Shown: positions 28,242-40,372 of the stretch, piece after piece
Layout of the letters: the number at the start of each line of letters is the position of its first letter
Position numbering within the stretch: the stretch's first letter is position 1
Program-made: the position numbers and the translations under genes
DNA from: Utricularia gibba
Lineage: Eukaryota > Streptophyta > Magnoliopsida > Lamiales > Lentibulariaceae
Direction of reading: 5' to 3'
DNA length: 64,000 nucleotides
NCBI GenBank assembly: GCA_002189035.1
Contig: CM007991.1
Location: forward strand, 4,588,001 to 4,652,000
The notes under the pieces: generated by a model
Told to the model about the DNA's origin: nothing
Database searches by the model: none
Seen by the model: only the letters and a program-made list of their open reading frames with translations

Positions 28242-29424
28242 ATGGGCTGGGGAATGTGGGCGCTTGCTGCAGGGGTGGTGGCGGTGGCAATTACGGTGAA
28301 TCAGTTGTGGGGGCAAACGGTGGGGTGGAAGGAGTCGGGGAAAGTGGCGGCTATCCAATGGCTGCAAGGTGTGACGGATGGCCTGGGGTATTGGGCGATC
28401 CCTGCCTACATCGGGATCCACGCACTCAGCATCGCCCTCTGTTTGCCCTACGCTGTGTTCTTTGAATCTGGGGCTTCGATGCTCTTCGGCTTTTTGCCTG
28501 CCCTGTTTTGCGTCTTCTCGGCTAAGCTGTTGGGAGCGTCTGCCTCCTTCTGGATCGGCAGGTGCTTTACCAATCTCGCGGCGGCTTTTCCTTATCCTTT
28601 TTTCCGGTGCCTTAACACTGTTTCTGGACGTATTGTGTCTTACTGGTGCAGTCAAAAGTAGATGTGGATTTGCTTGAATTGTTAGTTCAATATCTGTTTT
28701 TGGGGTTTTCCTACGCCTTTACCTGCTACTACGTTGGTTGATGGCCTCATGGCATTTGCGGGTGCGTGAAGGAACCAGTTGCCGCAGTTGTGCAGGCTGC
28801 CAATCGCAAAAAATACTGGCAATTTCTTGACTTCTAATGCAATTTTTCTGCATATCTCTTCGCCGTGTGTATTGTCTGTTGAACTTACCTGATGATGAGC
28901 CCGCTCTTATTTGGGGGATGTTTTCTGAATGATCTCTACTGTGTATTTGCAGGGTTGCCTTCAGAAGCTCTGGGTCTGCAGCTCAATGGGTTGAAAGAAA
29001 CAAGTACTTCAAAATGTTATCAAGAGGAGTCCAACGGGATGGATGGAAATTCGTCCTCCTCGCTCGGTTCTCACCCATTCCATCCTACATCATAAACTAC
29101 GCATTGGCTGCAATGAACATTAGGTTTCTGTCTGACTTCATGCTTCCAACGGTTATTGGGTGCCTCCCCATGATCCTGCAGAACACTTCAATCGGCAGTC
29201 TAGCCAGCGCAGCGGTAGCGTCAGCATCCGGCACAGGGAAGTCCCACCAGCTTTGGTCTTATGCGTTTCCTCTCATTGGGGTCGTCTCCAGCGTCGTTAT
29301 CTCTCTGAGAATCAAAAAGTATTCCAGTGCCATCGCAGTTTCGGATGATTCTGGTCATCGATTTGGCGCGGAATCACCTGGAGACTCGTCAAACCATCAA
29401 GGTGCTAACGATAAGACTAGCTGA
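28242..29424 (+). CDS. VTT-domain (SNARE-associated Golgi / TVP38-like) membrane protein
   Basis: Two exons, 28242-28561 and 28953-29424; 792 nt, 263 aa, joined so that AG plus G encodes the Arg of FWIGR. Several membrane segments are visible: residues 4-20, about 45-68 (YIGIHALSIALCLPYAVFFE), 70-100, 170-195 and 220-240. The block FKMLSRGVQRDGWKFVLLAR followed by FSPIPSYIINYALAA is the core of the VTT/DedA-like domain. Plant members are Golgi or ER membrane proteins; relatives of this fold act as lipid scramblases, which is family knowledge and not shown here. It starts 223 bp after the MCM2 stop on the same strand. Confidence 0.88.
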
Positions 29425-29914
29425 ATACTCTAATCTGATTTCCCCCTCGTCTACTACTTTTGAGCTGTGATGGACCTGAGCTAAGCACCATCTCAAACGC
29501 GAGTTCTTCAGCTAACATTCCCTACATTTATAGTGCATTTCATTGACCACAACAACGATTACTAGTGGCATGAGTTCTTGGCTGCACGAATGTTGTTTTC
29601 TTTATGGACTTGGGTTTAACCTTTCAATAACTGTAATGACAAGCAACAAGCGGAGGCCTTTAAGGACGATCGATGATCTGCTGATGAGTGAACTCCCTTA
29701 TTCAGCCCAAATCAAGATCGGTAGAGTACATGTATAGCATGAATGTGTTCTCGTAGGTGATGGTCACTTGCTATTACAGCCTTAAGTCCAATAGACGGCT
29801 GCTCACTCAACAAGATTTAGCTCCCAGTCCAATGAAAGAAAACTGCAGAAAAGTTAAACACGCAGGCTCAAGGATAATCACAGAAAAACAGGGGATATTG
29901 AACAGCAGCCTCAG
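29425..29914. other. 3' flank of the VTT gene
   Basis: Should contain the 3' untranslated region. A 64-aa frame at 29,543 has no motif. No separate gene seen. Confidence 0.5.
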
Positions 29915-31113
29915 ACCCTACAATGTTGTTATCAGTATGGCACCAATAGAAGCCTTGTAAAACAAGTGGTGTGACGTTGCAGGCCACAAGAATGTAGATC
30001 AGTAGCGAGTTCATTCTGGCCCATTTTAACACCGTGGTGAACCGTCTATAGCTATGGATGTCAACCTGCGAGAGACATGGACCAAAGCTGAAATGGATTT
30101 TGCTTTTATATGATTAATGCTTCACGGAGGGCGAGAATCGTGCCAATAGATTGCGGCAGGAAGAATCCCAGCCACGCCACCTGTGACCAATGTATAGCTC
30201 AAAGAGTAAAGAGCCTTGTTCATATGCATACTCTTTAGAGTTTGTTTGATAAAATAGTATAGAAAGTCTATATCTAAGTATATACATACATTATTGTTTG
30301 ATTGAATAGTAAATACAAATGGAAGCGGAACTAATTATATCTATACTACTTATATACTCAAAATTCTATTCTCGGATATTAAATATTATATACAATTAAA
30401 TATATAAATACTCAATTGCATTATAATTAAATATACTAATACCTTGCTATCAAATGACCTCTTAGTATCTAGAAGAAAGTGTAAAAATACGTGGAAATGC
30501 TACCTGAAATGTCACATAGGAACCCAACTACAACAGAAATTGATGATGTTCCAAGCCACACAACAAGCCGATAATTGTGTTTCTGCTCATGATAGAGATC
30601 GAAGACAACTATGAGTGGCAAGGCAATTTATGATAGATAATTGAGAAAGCATTTCTACAGAATGGTGATGTTGTTTCTTGAAGTTGACGATGATGTGCCC
30701 ATATTGCTAGTCGATCAAAGGTGTTATGATGGCCATTAGTGTACTGTTAACATTTGAAACGATCATGACTCTGGTATGAGAGATACATGTGATTTAGATT
30801 ATTGAATAGGAAGGAAAAGAAACCCAAAAAATCCTTTTGGCTCAAATGGAGCTTTACACCAAGTTGGTGCACCAGGAGGAAGTGGGCCATAGCTTGGTGA
30901 GTTCATGCTACATTGATGTGGAAAAGGAGAGAATACTTAAAGACATTAAGCATGAAGAATGCTTCTCGATATTTAGTGATTTGATGTAATAAGCTGCTTA
31001 ATTCTGTTCTAGCATGATCTTCGATAAAAATGTTGAGCACCCAAAATTGTGCTATCAATCATTCATGCAGCATCGCATGTGGGTCCTGTGTCACCTTGTA
31101 CACCTCGTTTTAC
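29915..31113 (-). pseudogene. Pseudogene of a heparan-alpha-glucosaminide N-acetyltransferase-like membrane protein
   Basis: Minus-strand fragments appear in the right order for this plant multi-span family. They are KRGVQGDTGPTCDAA (about 31,110), SPSYGPLPPGAPTWCKAPFE (about 30,890), a block ending in QYGHIIVNFKK (about 30,720), YHEQKHNYRLVVWLG with GFLCDIS (30,590-30,510), MHMNKALYSLSYTLVTGGVA (30,220-30,160) and ARMNSLLIYILVACN with LQGFYW (30,010-29,950). At least three in-frame stops are present (after DAA, after RRSC, before QYGH), one exon junction is out of phase, and the N-terminal half is absent. A Tourist-like MITE lies in the intron upstream of the MHMNK exon. No long ORF marks this locus, so it is easily missed. 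Confidence 0.8.
30238..30461. mobile_element. Tourist-like MITE with TTA target duplication
   Basis: 224 bp bounded by GAGTTTGTTTGATA and the inverted GAGGTCATTTGATA (11 of 14 match), flanked on both sides by TTA (30235-30237 and 30462-30464), the usual PIF/Harbinger duplication. AT-rich and noncoding. It sits in an intron of the pseudogene, next to the exon that encodes MHMNKALYS. Confidence 0.7.
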
Positions 31114-32599
31114 CTTCATCAACATAGAAGAACATTAGCATGTGTTGTTAAGAACCTTTGTTACCGGTGTGGGTAAGAGAGGAGGAAGAGGGAAGAAGGA
31201 GGAGGGAGGATCGGGAGCAAGTGAGCGGCCGATGCATGGGGAAATCCCTCAGCAAACCAGCGCTTGCCTTTGAGTAATGCCTACTTTTTTCTATGATGTT
31301 CGACATTTACTCAAATGAAGGGGGAGGGGAGTAGAGAAGAAAGGGGTTCCGCAGCAACGCACCGAGGAGACAAGGGAGGGGAGGAGGAGATTCATTAATT
31401 ATTCAAAAAGTACCTTTTTCCATACCCATGACAGGGATATGTAAGGAACCCCTTGATAAATGAAAAATTTACACATCTTAAATGTAAATCTTCCTATTAA
31501 ATAAATTTATAACCTAATTCACATTACAAACATAATACAATTATGAGCATAGTGATTAGGGTTGAACAGAAGAGCAAATGCTTGCTATGTGAAAGTTAAT
31601 GCATGAAACTAGTGTCACGTTGGTAGAATTGGTCTTAACTAGGATTAAGGCAGAACTGCAACAGAATACAGTAAAGAAAAGTAATAAATTTTGGAGCTCG
31701 ATTATTTCTGGAATGAAATGGGTGATGCCTTGGGATTCCTAGGGGATGTATGCTTATCACTAAACATGCTCACACAAACCATAAATCATCAACTAACTCA
31801 CAAGGTCTAGGTCTACCCGGACTCTTGTTTTCCCCCTAATATTTGGTCTACCTCTAATTAGGGTTGTTAAACTGGGTTTTACTACTCCCTCCTCCTGGAT
31901 TTATCCTGGTTTGTTAAGGAAGTAATGTGACTTATGGTTGATTAGGTCTAAAGATTGACTAGCACAAATCTCCCCTTTTCACCCCAAGGCACCCTCTAAA
32001 CATTTAGCCACTCATAAGAAGAGGAAGGAGAATGTTTTCATAACATATCCTAAGCAACACTCTGGTCTCAAAATTAAACAACAATTAACAGAAATAGAAA
32101 AGACAAATTGTTCATGCAGTAAATCTAAAACTAGTCTTAGCTAGGAACAGTATGCATCAATGACGAAAATAAAGCTTCAAAGAGAAGTTGTGTTCTTCTA
32201 GTTCGTCGTCCCCTTCCTTCTTCTCCCAGAAACCTCCTCCAAAAAGTTGTTAGAGAGTCTCCAATGGGGAGATCTGCCTTCTCTCTCCATCTTTTCCCCC
32301 CTTTTGTCCAAAATCTCCCTTTTTCCTCCTTAGATTTTGTGTGTATTACTTTTCAGACTTTTGGACTCATTTTTTGCCACTACACTGTGCATATTCGGCT
32401 TCTTGGGATTTGTGTTGCGACCTGTACTCCATTGCTCAAAGAAGACTATTAGAAGGTTAGGACTAAATCCCAACTAAGACTAAAATAACATAACTACGGT
32501 ACTTTGCACAAAAATATAGAACTTGGCAGTAAAATCTGATTTTTGTAGCACAATATGAGTAATTTTCATGCCTCAATCACTCAAAAATATGTGTTATCA
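31114..32599 (-). mobile_element. Probable 3' LTR of the chromodomain Gypsy fragment, plus flank
   Basis: On the minus strand a G-rich polypurine run (CTTGGGGGA, about 32,608-32,600) is followed by TGATAACAC, a usual LTR start, right after the Gypsy coding fragment. The LTR should extend left from 32,599. I could not fix its other end; sequence near 31,140-31,440 is purine-rich and may belong to the flank. No gene seen. Confidence 0.45.
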
Positions 32600-32644
32600 T
32601 CCCCCAAGAGTTTTCTTGCAAGCAAAATAAACAGTCCCTACAAT

Positions 32645-33190
32645 TCTTATTAAAATGATTTTCCTGTCTCTTCAAAGTAGTTCCTTGCATCCCACAACAC
32701 CTCCAATCTGCCCAAGAAGTCCTCCAAGAGTTCAGGGTAACTCAACCTTATAATCCTCATATCTTCCCAGGTGGCATTCTCTTGAGACATGTTCTTCCAT
32801 TGGATCAATAATTCTTTATGTCCTTGATGACGGTGAGTGCTCATGATGGTATATGGGTGAGTATCAGTTTGGTCTTTGGTAACTAGTAGGGTTGCTATCG
32901 GGTTCACCCACTTCACCCTTGCATTCTAGTATGTTCTGGGTGAGTCAATTATAAGCCAAATTACTCATAGTTTCCACAATTTGGAAAAGATCGAAATATT
33001 TTGAATGAAGTTTGGAGAACTTAGGCAGCAACTGACGTTGACATTGAGGCAAGTGGAGCCACCCCCATTCATCCACCTCCAAGAGAGAGATCTCTATGAT
33101 GTTAGTCATAATTCTTCTTCATGATTTGCTGGTTCCGATGTAAATGCTCGAACTCCTTGAAGACAACATCTCACTGTTTCAAGGAGGAAA
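32645..33190 (-). mobile_element. Gypsy (chromovirus) integrase C-terminus and chromodomain fragment
   Basis: Minus-strand translation shows the linker QQIMKKNYD, then EVDEWGWLHLPQ and KLHSKYFDLFQIVE, typical of the Gypsy integrase C-terminal domain. It is followed, in another frame, by ELLIQWKNMSQENATWEDMR, a chromodomain core. In-frame stops and frame changes show that it is dead. The rest of pol is missing on the right. Confidence 0.75.
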
Positions 33191-34090
33191 TCAACCAATT
33201 GTAAATGTTGATTCCAATTGTATTGACAAGCCAAAAGGGACAGAAAAACTGTGCAAAAGTCACTTTTCACTGAAATCAACCACCCTTCTGAAAAGATAAG
33301 ATTTGGAGCATAGATCTCTCTTCTAGAAGCCTGAGAAAATGACGAAGCTACCCTTACTTTTGAACTGAAAAAGGAAAAAGAAAGAGAGAGACGGGGAGAG
33401 CGAACAATATGGGAGCTAGGAGAACTGTGTTTCTTTGGCAAACATCTCCAGAGACCTCCAGATCTACATTTCTACACTAGCTCTCTGCCCAAAAATTTGA
33501 TTTCCAGCAGATCTACAACCAACAAAAGCAGCTTGATACTTTTATTTTTGTTTTTCTGATCTTTCGTTGTTTTAGAACTTAATACTGTTACTGTCTTCGT
33601 TTTTATGCTTTTTGTTACATTTTGATCCCTTGTTGTGAATGGAAAATCCTTTGTAAACCTTATTTCAGTTTATGAACATATTCATGTTTAAGCCTTTCGT
33701 GTTTGCCTTTAAATTTAACATGCTATTTACTGTTTCCACAAACCCTTGCTCTGTCTTTAAGCATTTAGCTAGATTTAAGCCTATGGGCTTTCTTGATTGA
33801 CACAAGAGCTAGACTCTAGTATAAAACTCAGTCAAGTTACTTTTATTTTATATTTTCTGCACATTCACATTAATTTCAGCCCATTTTCATCCTTGCAACT
33901 CGTTTATTTTAGCTATTTTTATTTTATGTGTTACGTGCATCAGAGCCAAACTCCGAGAAAAACCCCAATGTTTTCAGTAAATATGATAAACTTTAGGAAA
34001 TTGCAATCATTCCCTGTGGATTCAACCCTTGCTTTCCACACTATATTAATTCCTGTGATTTGTGTAGTAGAATAGCTAGGTTTATGATTT
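33191..34090. repeat. LTR-like sequence of a Tat/Athila-type Gypsy element (tentative)
   Basis: The text around 34,010-34,075 (CCCTGTGGATTCAACCC, TTTCCACACTATATTAA) resembles a motif I associate with the end of large plant Gypsy LTRs. No terminal borders or target duplication were found, so the assignment is weak. No gene seen. Confidence 0.3.
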
Positions 34091-37000
34091 TTTTTGATGC
34101 GTTGAATGTTCTAGACTGCAAGATTTAGCAAACCCATTTTGAATGTTCATCAAATATCTTGTCAATTAGACTAAAATTCTCTTCCTCCAAAGCTTGTATC
34201 TATTTGTACAACAATATATAAATTAGAAACCCAATTTATAAGGGCAAATGAACCAACATGAACTAACCTTAGCTTTAGGTTGCAACCGACGGGATGCCCA
34301 CACTTCATCCGATCATCTCACGCTTTAGATCTTCCACCACTTGAATCAGATTATCCAATACATCATCAAGTGTATGCTCCTTATTCGAACTCTCATCCTC
34401 ATCCACATCTACTGATTCCTCCACTTCAATGGCCAACTCTTACTCCACTGCTGTCTTACACTTACACCAGGGTCCATATGGCTGTCGGAATCATATTGTA
34501 CGCCTTCTCTAGTTGTTCAATTTTATTCTTTCGCATTGAAAGTAGGAATTAGCGAGTGTCAACTGCCCAAACATAAGATTTTATGCTGTTGTAGTGGATC
34601 GACCCTGTTTAATTGAGTATTTCCATCAGTTTAGTTAGTTTTTAGAAGGAAAAGGCTAATGGTTTTTGAAATTGCTCAATAAAGGATTAAATTGTTATGA
34701 AATTTAAAACTACAACATGTTTCAATTAGAGATTAAATAAACAATTTCTCACACCTGTCAATATTGAAAAGAAAGTACTTCCATAACAACTTTCAACACT
34801 GGTATCAAAGTGTACACAAAAGAAAACACTAGTAGGGACACTTGATATCGACCTTCAATACACTAGGCTCTTGACAACGTATTCCCACCCTGACTCTTAA
34901 CACCTAGTGAGGGTTATGACACTCCCCAACACCCCGTGCCAAGTGAGTCTCCATAATACCTAGTTGTAGCATCCATTTGCACACTGTTCAACACTAACAC
35001 GCCCTAACACTCGAAAAATGGCAAGCACAAAGGATTGATAAATACAATATATACATATTGTACTACATCCATAAATTCTTATATCAGAAGCAAACTTGGT
35101 ATGATTTAGATGGATATTCTTATTTTGCAAGTTTCATTTTATTAATCATGTTTATCAACGTTTTCATCTAAATTGTATCTTCAAACTTATCTTTACACTA
35201 TAGATGTTTCCAAATTGGTTTGTACAAATACATGCATATTTTATATTAAATATTTTCCAAGTTGTTACAAATATGTTAATTAAATATTAGCAATAATAAT
35301 CAACGATGTCAAATCCTTACTGCAAACAATAACAGTTATTCAACTGTTATACAATTTCAGTTAAGCAGATGATACAAAAATCATGACCATGACTCGAGCG
35401 AAAGTTGGTCGCATATAAGAAATTCATCATGTAAAATCATAATTATTAGTTAAAATATATTGTTAATAAAAAAATTCAAGCTTAAAATTACTACATCTTT
35501 TTAAAACATATCAGTAAAAGTTGAATCATACATGAATTGTTATTGGTTACAAATATAATTACTACAGATTTGTATATTATAATAAAGTTATATAGTCAAA
35601 ATTGTACATATTTTGATGACCAAATTTATCATTTTAATAAAATGAATTAAATTAACTATTTTAGTATAAATAATTAATCAATAAAATTGTGGAATCGATA
35701 AACTATTTGAACAGAATAATCATAAGTGCTGATTGAAGTTATTTAAATGATTCTCCGTTTTGTCATCGTTAATAAAACTTATTATCTATTTTGCATTTGT
35801 TTTCAAAACATGTCGATTACATTTGTATTATATATAAATTGTTATTATGAAAACTATACTTCTTAAAGATGAATTATGTATGCGAATAATGCAATTATGT
35901 TAGTGAACTAAGGAAAATGAAAAACTGAAAAATAATAAGGATTTGACAGGATATACTTAGGACGTCTCGGGCTAATTTCTACATTTTAATTTTAGAACGA
36001 AGGGTTGAGTGAGTATTTCAACAGGTTGAGTGAGTATTTCAACTCTGGAACACCGAGGCATTACATTTATGTTTTCTGATTTAAAATTAGAAATCTATTG
36101 TCTCATTATTATTATTTTTATAATTACTATTTAATTTATGCAAATTGTATTTAAAATTAAAAATTGTATTTGATATCAGAACATATGAAATTTCACACAA
36201 CAAGCACTAGACTCCTTGTTTTCAACAATGAAGCATTATACATATTTTATGAATTTATTGATTAATATGTATTATGACTTTATAAATTTTATTTGATTCA
36301 AAAATTTCAATATTTTACAATAACCCAGATTTTTAGTTTATCAACTATGCTCTCTTTCAAGTGTTTGAACCAATTGATTCGCCCTAATAGAGATTCTTTT
36401 GCTATAACTCTAGCCATTTCTTTATAACTAGCTTTAGATACTTTTGATAAAACTCTGTATTATGAACCGCTTCTTTCAACGCAAATCCCATTCATTCTGC
36501 TCGCAACACCCCAATTAGTTCTCTGGGTAAAAATGAAAATTTGACATTCCATCTTCCAAAACCAACATCTTTTGAATCGTATTAACAATAGATTTACAAC
36601 TTTGCACTATACTTATCCCAAGAATGGATATGGAATTTCCAGAATGCTTGTTATACATACATTCCAACCTTCGTAACTCTTTTCTAAATTTATCGATATT
36701 GAATCAGTCGAAAGAACTAAAGACCTTTCAAAAAATCCTGCAATACACTTTGCACTAAAAGACAAGAATAAATAGAATTTGCATATCTTTGAAAGGAAAT
36801 TAAAAAGGAGAGAATCAAGAGGTTACAACAACATGTATTAAGGTTGTATTTAGGATTTCTAAGGTTGTATTTAGGATTTGGTATACTTCCAAGTTGTATT
36901 TTTTAAGTTACATGTATTAATTCTTTCTCCTTTCGTATCTATCTTGATTTATTAGAAAAAGGTGCTAACATAAGTCTCAAATCTGAGGTCAAGGTTATAC

Positions 37001-37181
37001 ACATTCCCCCTTCTTTCCTAAAGCATCACATTATATCTTAGCCATTCATGCTAAAATTAATGATCATTACTTCATAAAATAAATGTAACATCACATACAG
37101 AACAACAAATTCAAAATAAAATGATGACCAGAAAAGAAATATTCAAATGCAAAACATATAACTAGAATTCTATTTCGTTGA
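34091..37181. other. Gene-free AT-rich repeat debris
   Basis: No intact gene. At 34,801-34,813 TGGTATCAAAGTG resembles a primer-binding site for initiator tRNA-Met, preceded by CAACAC, so a decayed Copia LTR may end there. The minus strand at 36,340-36,760 gives protein-like but interrupted text that might belong to the Harbinger element to the right. Confidence 0.4.
36004..36043. repeat. Short tandem duplication, 21-bp unit, two copies
   Basis: GTTGAGTGAGTATTTCAAC occurs twice in a row at a spacing of 21 bp. A second similar case, AAGGTTGTATTTAGGATTT, is at 36,840-36,880. Confidence 0.8.
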
Positions 37182-37442
37182 CATTGTTTCTAGTTAGGAG
37201 CATTGTTTTCTAGTGGAATCGAGTAGCCAATTCTACAAACATATGGAGGTGGAATCAGCTTCAGCCAAAAAATAATGAAGAAGATGTTTTTCATGCAACA
37301 AAAGTCTTGTCATATTGAGTATACTCCTATTTTTTCTCTCAAAAATATCATTCTGTAGAGGAATATATGACACAATTAAATAATGTTGTAGATCAACATT
37401 ATTTAATTCCATCCAAACACATATGAAAGATCTACTAACCAC
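37182..37442 (-). mobile_element. Copia integrase fragment
   Basis: Minus-strand residues NDIFERKNRSILNMTRLLLH and YFLAEADSTSICL match the E-box region of Copia integrase. No flanking Copia sequence is visible; the fragment abuts the Harbinger transposase. Confidence 0.65.
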
Positions 37443-37469
37443 ATGTATTGTAAATCTGGACTATTTTAC

Positions 37470-38187
37470 AGAATAGTATAGGAGCTATCGATGATACACA
37501 TATGAAAGAAAAACTTCTACTAAAGTAGCAAATTCGATACATAGGAAGGAAAGACTATCCAACTCAAAATATCATGGTGGCAATCGACTTCAACTTATGT
37601 TTCACCTTCATTGGACCTGGTTGGGAAGCATGTGCTCATGATTCTCGCGTTCTTGCAGCTGCAATCAATGATCAAACCAGCGGATTACAAATGCCTCTTC
37701 ATGGTGAGTAATGTTATCAACAACTTACATAATTATCTAACTTTATATTATGTACTTCATATTAATTTATTTTGTAGGAAAGTATTATATTGGGGACTCG
37801 AGTTACGCCAATAAAATAGGTTTTCTTGCACTCCATAGAACAGTTCAGTATCATTTGCCGGACTTTCAAAGAAATTCAAGGTGCAAGAATGGAAAGGAAT
37901 TATTTAAATTCAAGCACTCATCTCTCCAATCTACTGTTGAAAGATCATTCAACATATGGAAAAAGAAATTTAAGTTGGTTAATGATATCCCTTGTCCAAT
38001 TCATTGGAAAATGCAGGTTCAAATAATTATAGTTACAATGATTATACATAATTTCATTTGAATCATGAATATGAATGACCCAAATTTCAAGGAAGATGTA
38101 GTGGAGTATGATGATCAATACATGATAAATGATATATATGACACTATGGACTATGAAATGGATACACTCCGAGATATGCTTTGAGAA
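37470..38187 (+). pseudogene. PIF/Harbinger transposase (HARBI1-like nuclease), degenerate
   Basis: Two exon-like parts, about 37,470-37,703 and 37,778-38,187, joined by a good GT-AG intron. They show IGAIDDTHMK (first catalytic Asp), GPGWEACAHDSRVL (second Asp), YYIGDSSYANKIGFLA, YHLPDFQ and STVERSFNIWK (Glu), so the DDE triad is visible. A TAG interrupts the first part after KEKLLLK and a TGA lies between HNFI and IMNMND; the N-terminal part is missing. Known function: integration at TTA/TAA sites. Probably inactive. Confidence 0.75.
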
Positions 38188-38489
38188 TGGAGGCTGATAC
38201 TTGAGAACTTTGTGTTTGGTTTTTGTAGCTTGTTAGGTATTGATTGTTTATATTTGTAATTGTTTATGGAGGTTTGATAATACTTGGAATCTTTGGAATA
38301 CTACTGCAATAGTGTCAGAACAATAGTAGCTCAGTATTTTACTTTACCCATTTATGGTTTCAATGTGTCTCCAAAGATTCATACTTGTACTTATTAATGG
38401 AGGACACCGTTTTTTGTCTAATTTGTACGAGTTAGGTGTAGTGCAGTTTAATTTTTTGCTTTTCACCACTATAAATAATATCAAAATGT

Positions 38490-38573
38490 AAAATGAACTA
38501 GTTGTTGCCACAATAGTAAAATGAACTAGTTGTTGCCACAATAGTAAAATGAACTAGTTGTTGTCACAGTAGT
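38490..38573. repeat. Minisatellite, 28-bp unit, three copies
   Basis: AAAATGAACTAGTTGTTGCC followed by ACAATAGT is repeated at 38490, 38518 and 38546; the third copy has two changes. It is followed at about 38,579-38,690 by an imperfect duplication of a roughly 55-bp unit containing AAGGAARCATATARCAAAAA. Confidence 0.85.
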
Positions 38574-39149
38574 TCAACTAAGGAAGCATATAACAAAAAC
38601 TATAACAAAATGGCTACTGCGGTAGTTTTCTTAAGGAAACATATAGCAAAAACCTTAACAAAATAGCTGATGCACTAGTTAAATATAAAAGAACACCTAC
38701 AAGAAATCATCTAGGAAGCTGCTTTCTTGTGTAGTTTTCTTCAGTGTGTAACAATGAATATTATATTCATTGCGTACAAAAGCAAGTCTTGCTATGTTAT
38801 CTTTAGCAGACATCCAAATACGCCATTTTTTTCATTTCTAAACATCGACATAGCATAACTATATATATCTCCACCATGGCAAATTGTAAGGCATTGATGA
38901 AGTATATACCCACATGTTCTATGTCTTGAGTTGAAGAAATGTCTACAAGATTTTCCACGGTGGAATCCACATGCTCAATTGAATCAGCATAATTCTATGA
39001 TGTAGAATATTTAACTCCATCTCCAATAATAAGTATGTCATTAAACATGAGATCTTGTTCTTCTTATAACATTGGAGGGGCATTCCTAAATATTCTAGCA
39101 CTTTTTTCACCTAAAACTATAAAATCTGAGCAAGCACCAATGAAAACAA

Positions 39150-39420
39150 TATGAAAATAAAATATTGAAACCTTTAAATAGTCCTTCTACCATTGATCGG
39201 GCATGTCCATTGCTCCATTGGGTTTGAATCCAACCCTAGTTTGTTTAGTAAATTTAATCCAAATGTCCCAAAATACATTCAGCTTATCCCACCTATTTTT
39301 TAGCTGTTAGGCCTATTCCCGGCCCTCAATTCTTCAGCACCGCCTTTATGAAAGTTGCTATACTTGCATCATCACATTTTGCAGTCAACCTAGCATCTTT
39401 GTTATCCATATATTCTAAAA
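39150..39420 (-). pseudogene. Myb/SANT-like ORF of the Harbinger element, degenerate
   Basis: Minus-strand text KLNVFWDIWIKFTKQTRVGF followed by PNGAMDMPDQW and KDYLK fits the plant Myb/SANT-like domain (W-D..W......TG.GW, DEWW). Stops replace expected Trp or other codons. PIF/Harbinger elements encode such a protein beside the transposase; here it is convergent with it, 1 kb away. Confidence 0.6.
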
Positions 39421-40372
39421 AAAATTGAACAAAGCATTTATGGGGGAACAATCATTACAGAGAATACTAAGGGCATTAAAAAACAACCTAAACAACAAAA
39501 AATGAGGAGACCAAATTTAATATGAATTGATAGCAATAGAATCTTTTATTGATTCTTAAAATTAAGATAACATAGAGGAAGATCTAAGAAAATGGATGAG
39601 ACAAGTTTTGGTAACAGCTACAGATGATCCTAAGGACATAAAATTTTAGTCAGAAGTAGCTTTGTAAAAATTAATGAACTTTTCAATATTTCTTATTGAT
39701 TTCCACATGTTTGAATCACTAGTGTTCTTGTATATGCTGATGGTCATAGCACATAAGTCGAAGAGATAAAGGCTCACATTTAGGAATCAACAATAGTTTA
39801 AACTAACCTAGAAAATGGTGTTCTTTCAGTGAACACACCGTTTCCCACCCTTTGTGTACTTTTGCTGCAAAAAAACAATATGAATCATTTTTACAGTTAA
39901 GGTTAAAGTCCTAAAATCCTTTGGTTCTTGTCAAATTTAACCAAAGGATTTTGAGGAGACTTGTAATAATATAGAGTTTAAAACCTAAAAATCTCCCTAA
40001 TCTTTGATTTTGTAAGGAGCAGATTCAAAAGCAAGGAAATCAAGATGAGTGCTTGGTCAAGATTCTGGAGTATCCACAGGTGAAACTTAAGTTGGGTAGA
40101 AAGACCTCATTTTCTTGAGGTGACCGAGCAAAGATAGAAACATCTAATTTGAGTGACCTAGCAAAGAAAAGAGATGCATCAATTTTCATAGAAAGAGAAT
40201 GAGAGACAAAAAGGGTTTTTTTGGATTAAAAATATTGAAGCGGTTCAGAACTTGTAGAAGCAGGTCTAGTCCCACTTCAAAGGAAAATTTGAAGCACTTC
40301 GAATCAATTTTTTTGCTTCAAAAAAAGCAGAAGTTGTTACCATTTTCAACAACAAAAAAAACACTTCAAAAG
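39421..40372. other. Left flank of the Copia insertion
   Basis: AT-rich sequence with several short repeats of CACTTCAAA and GAAGCAGAAG near the insertion point. A 78-aa frame at 40,199 runs into the LTR and has no motif. Confidence 0.45.

Noticed and set aside
30140-30190. A 38-base intron in the HGSNAT-like locus
   Set aside because: Too short for a plant intron; loss of frame by mutation is the simpler reading given nearby stops.
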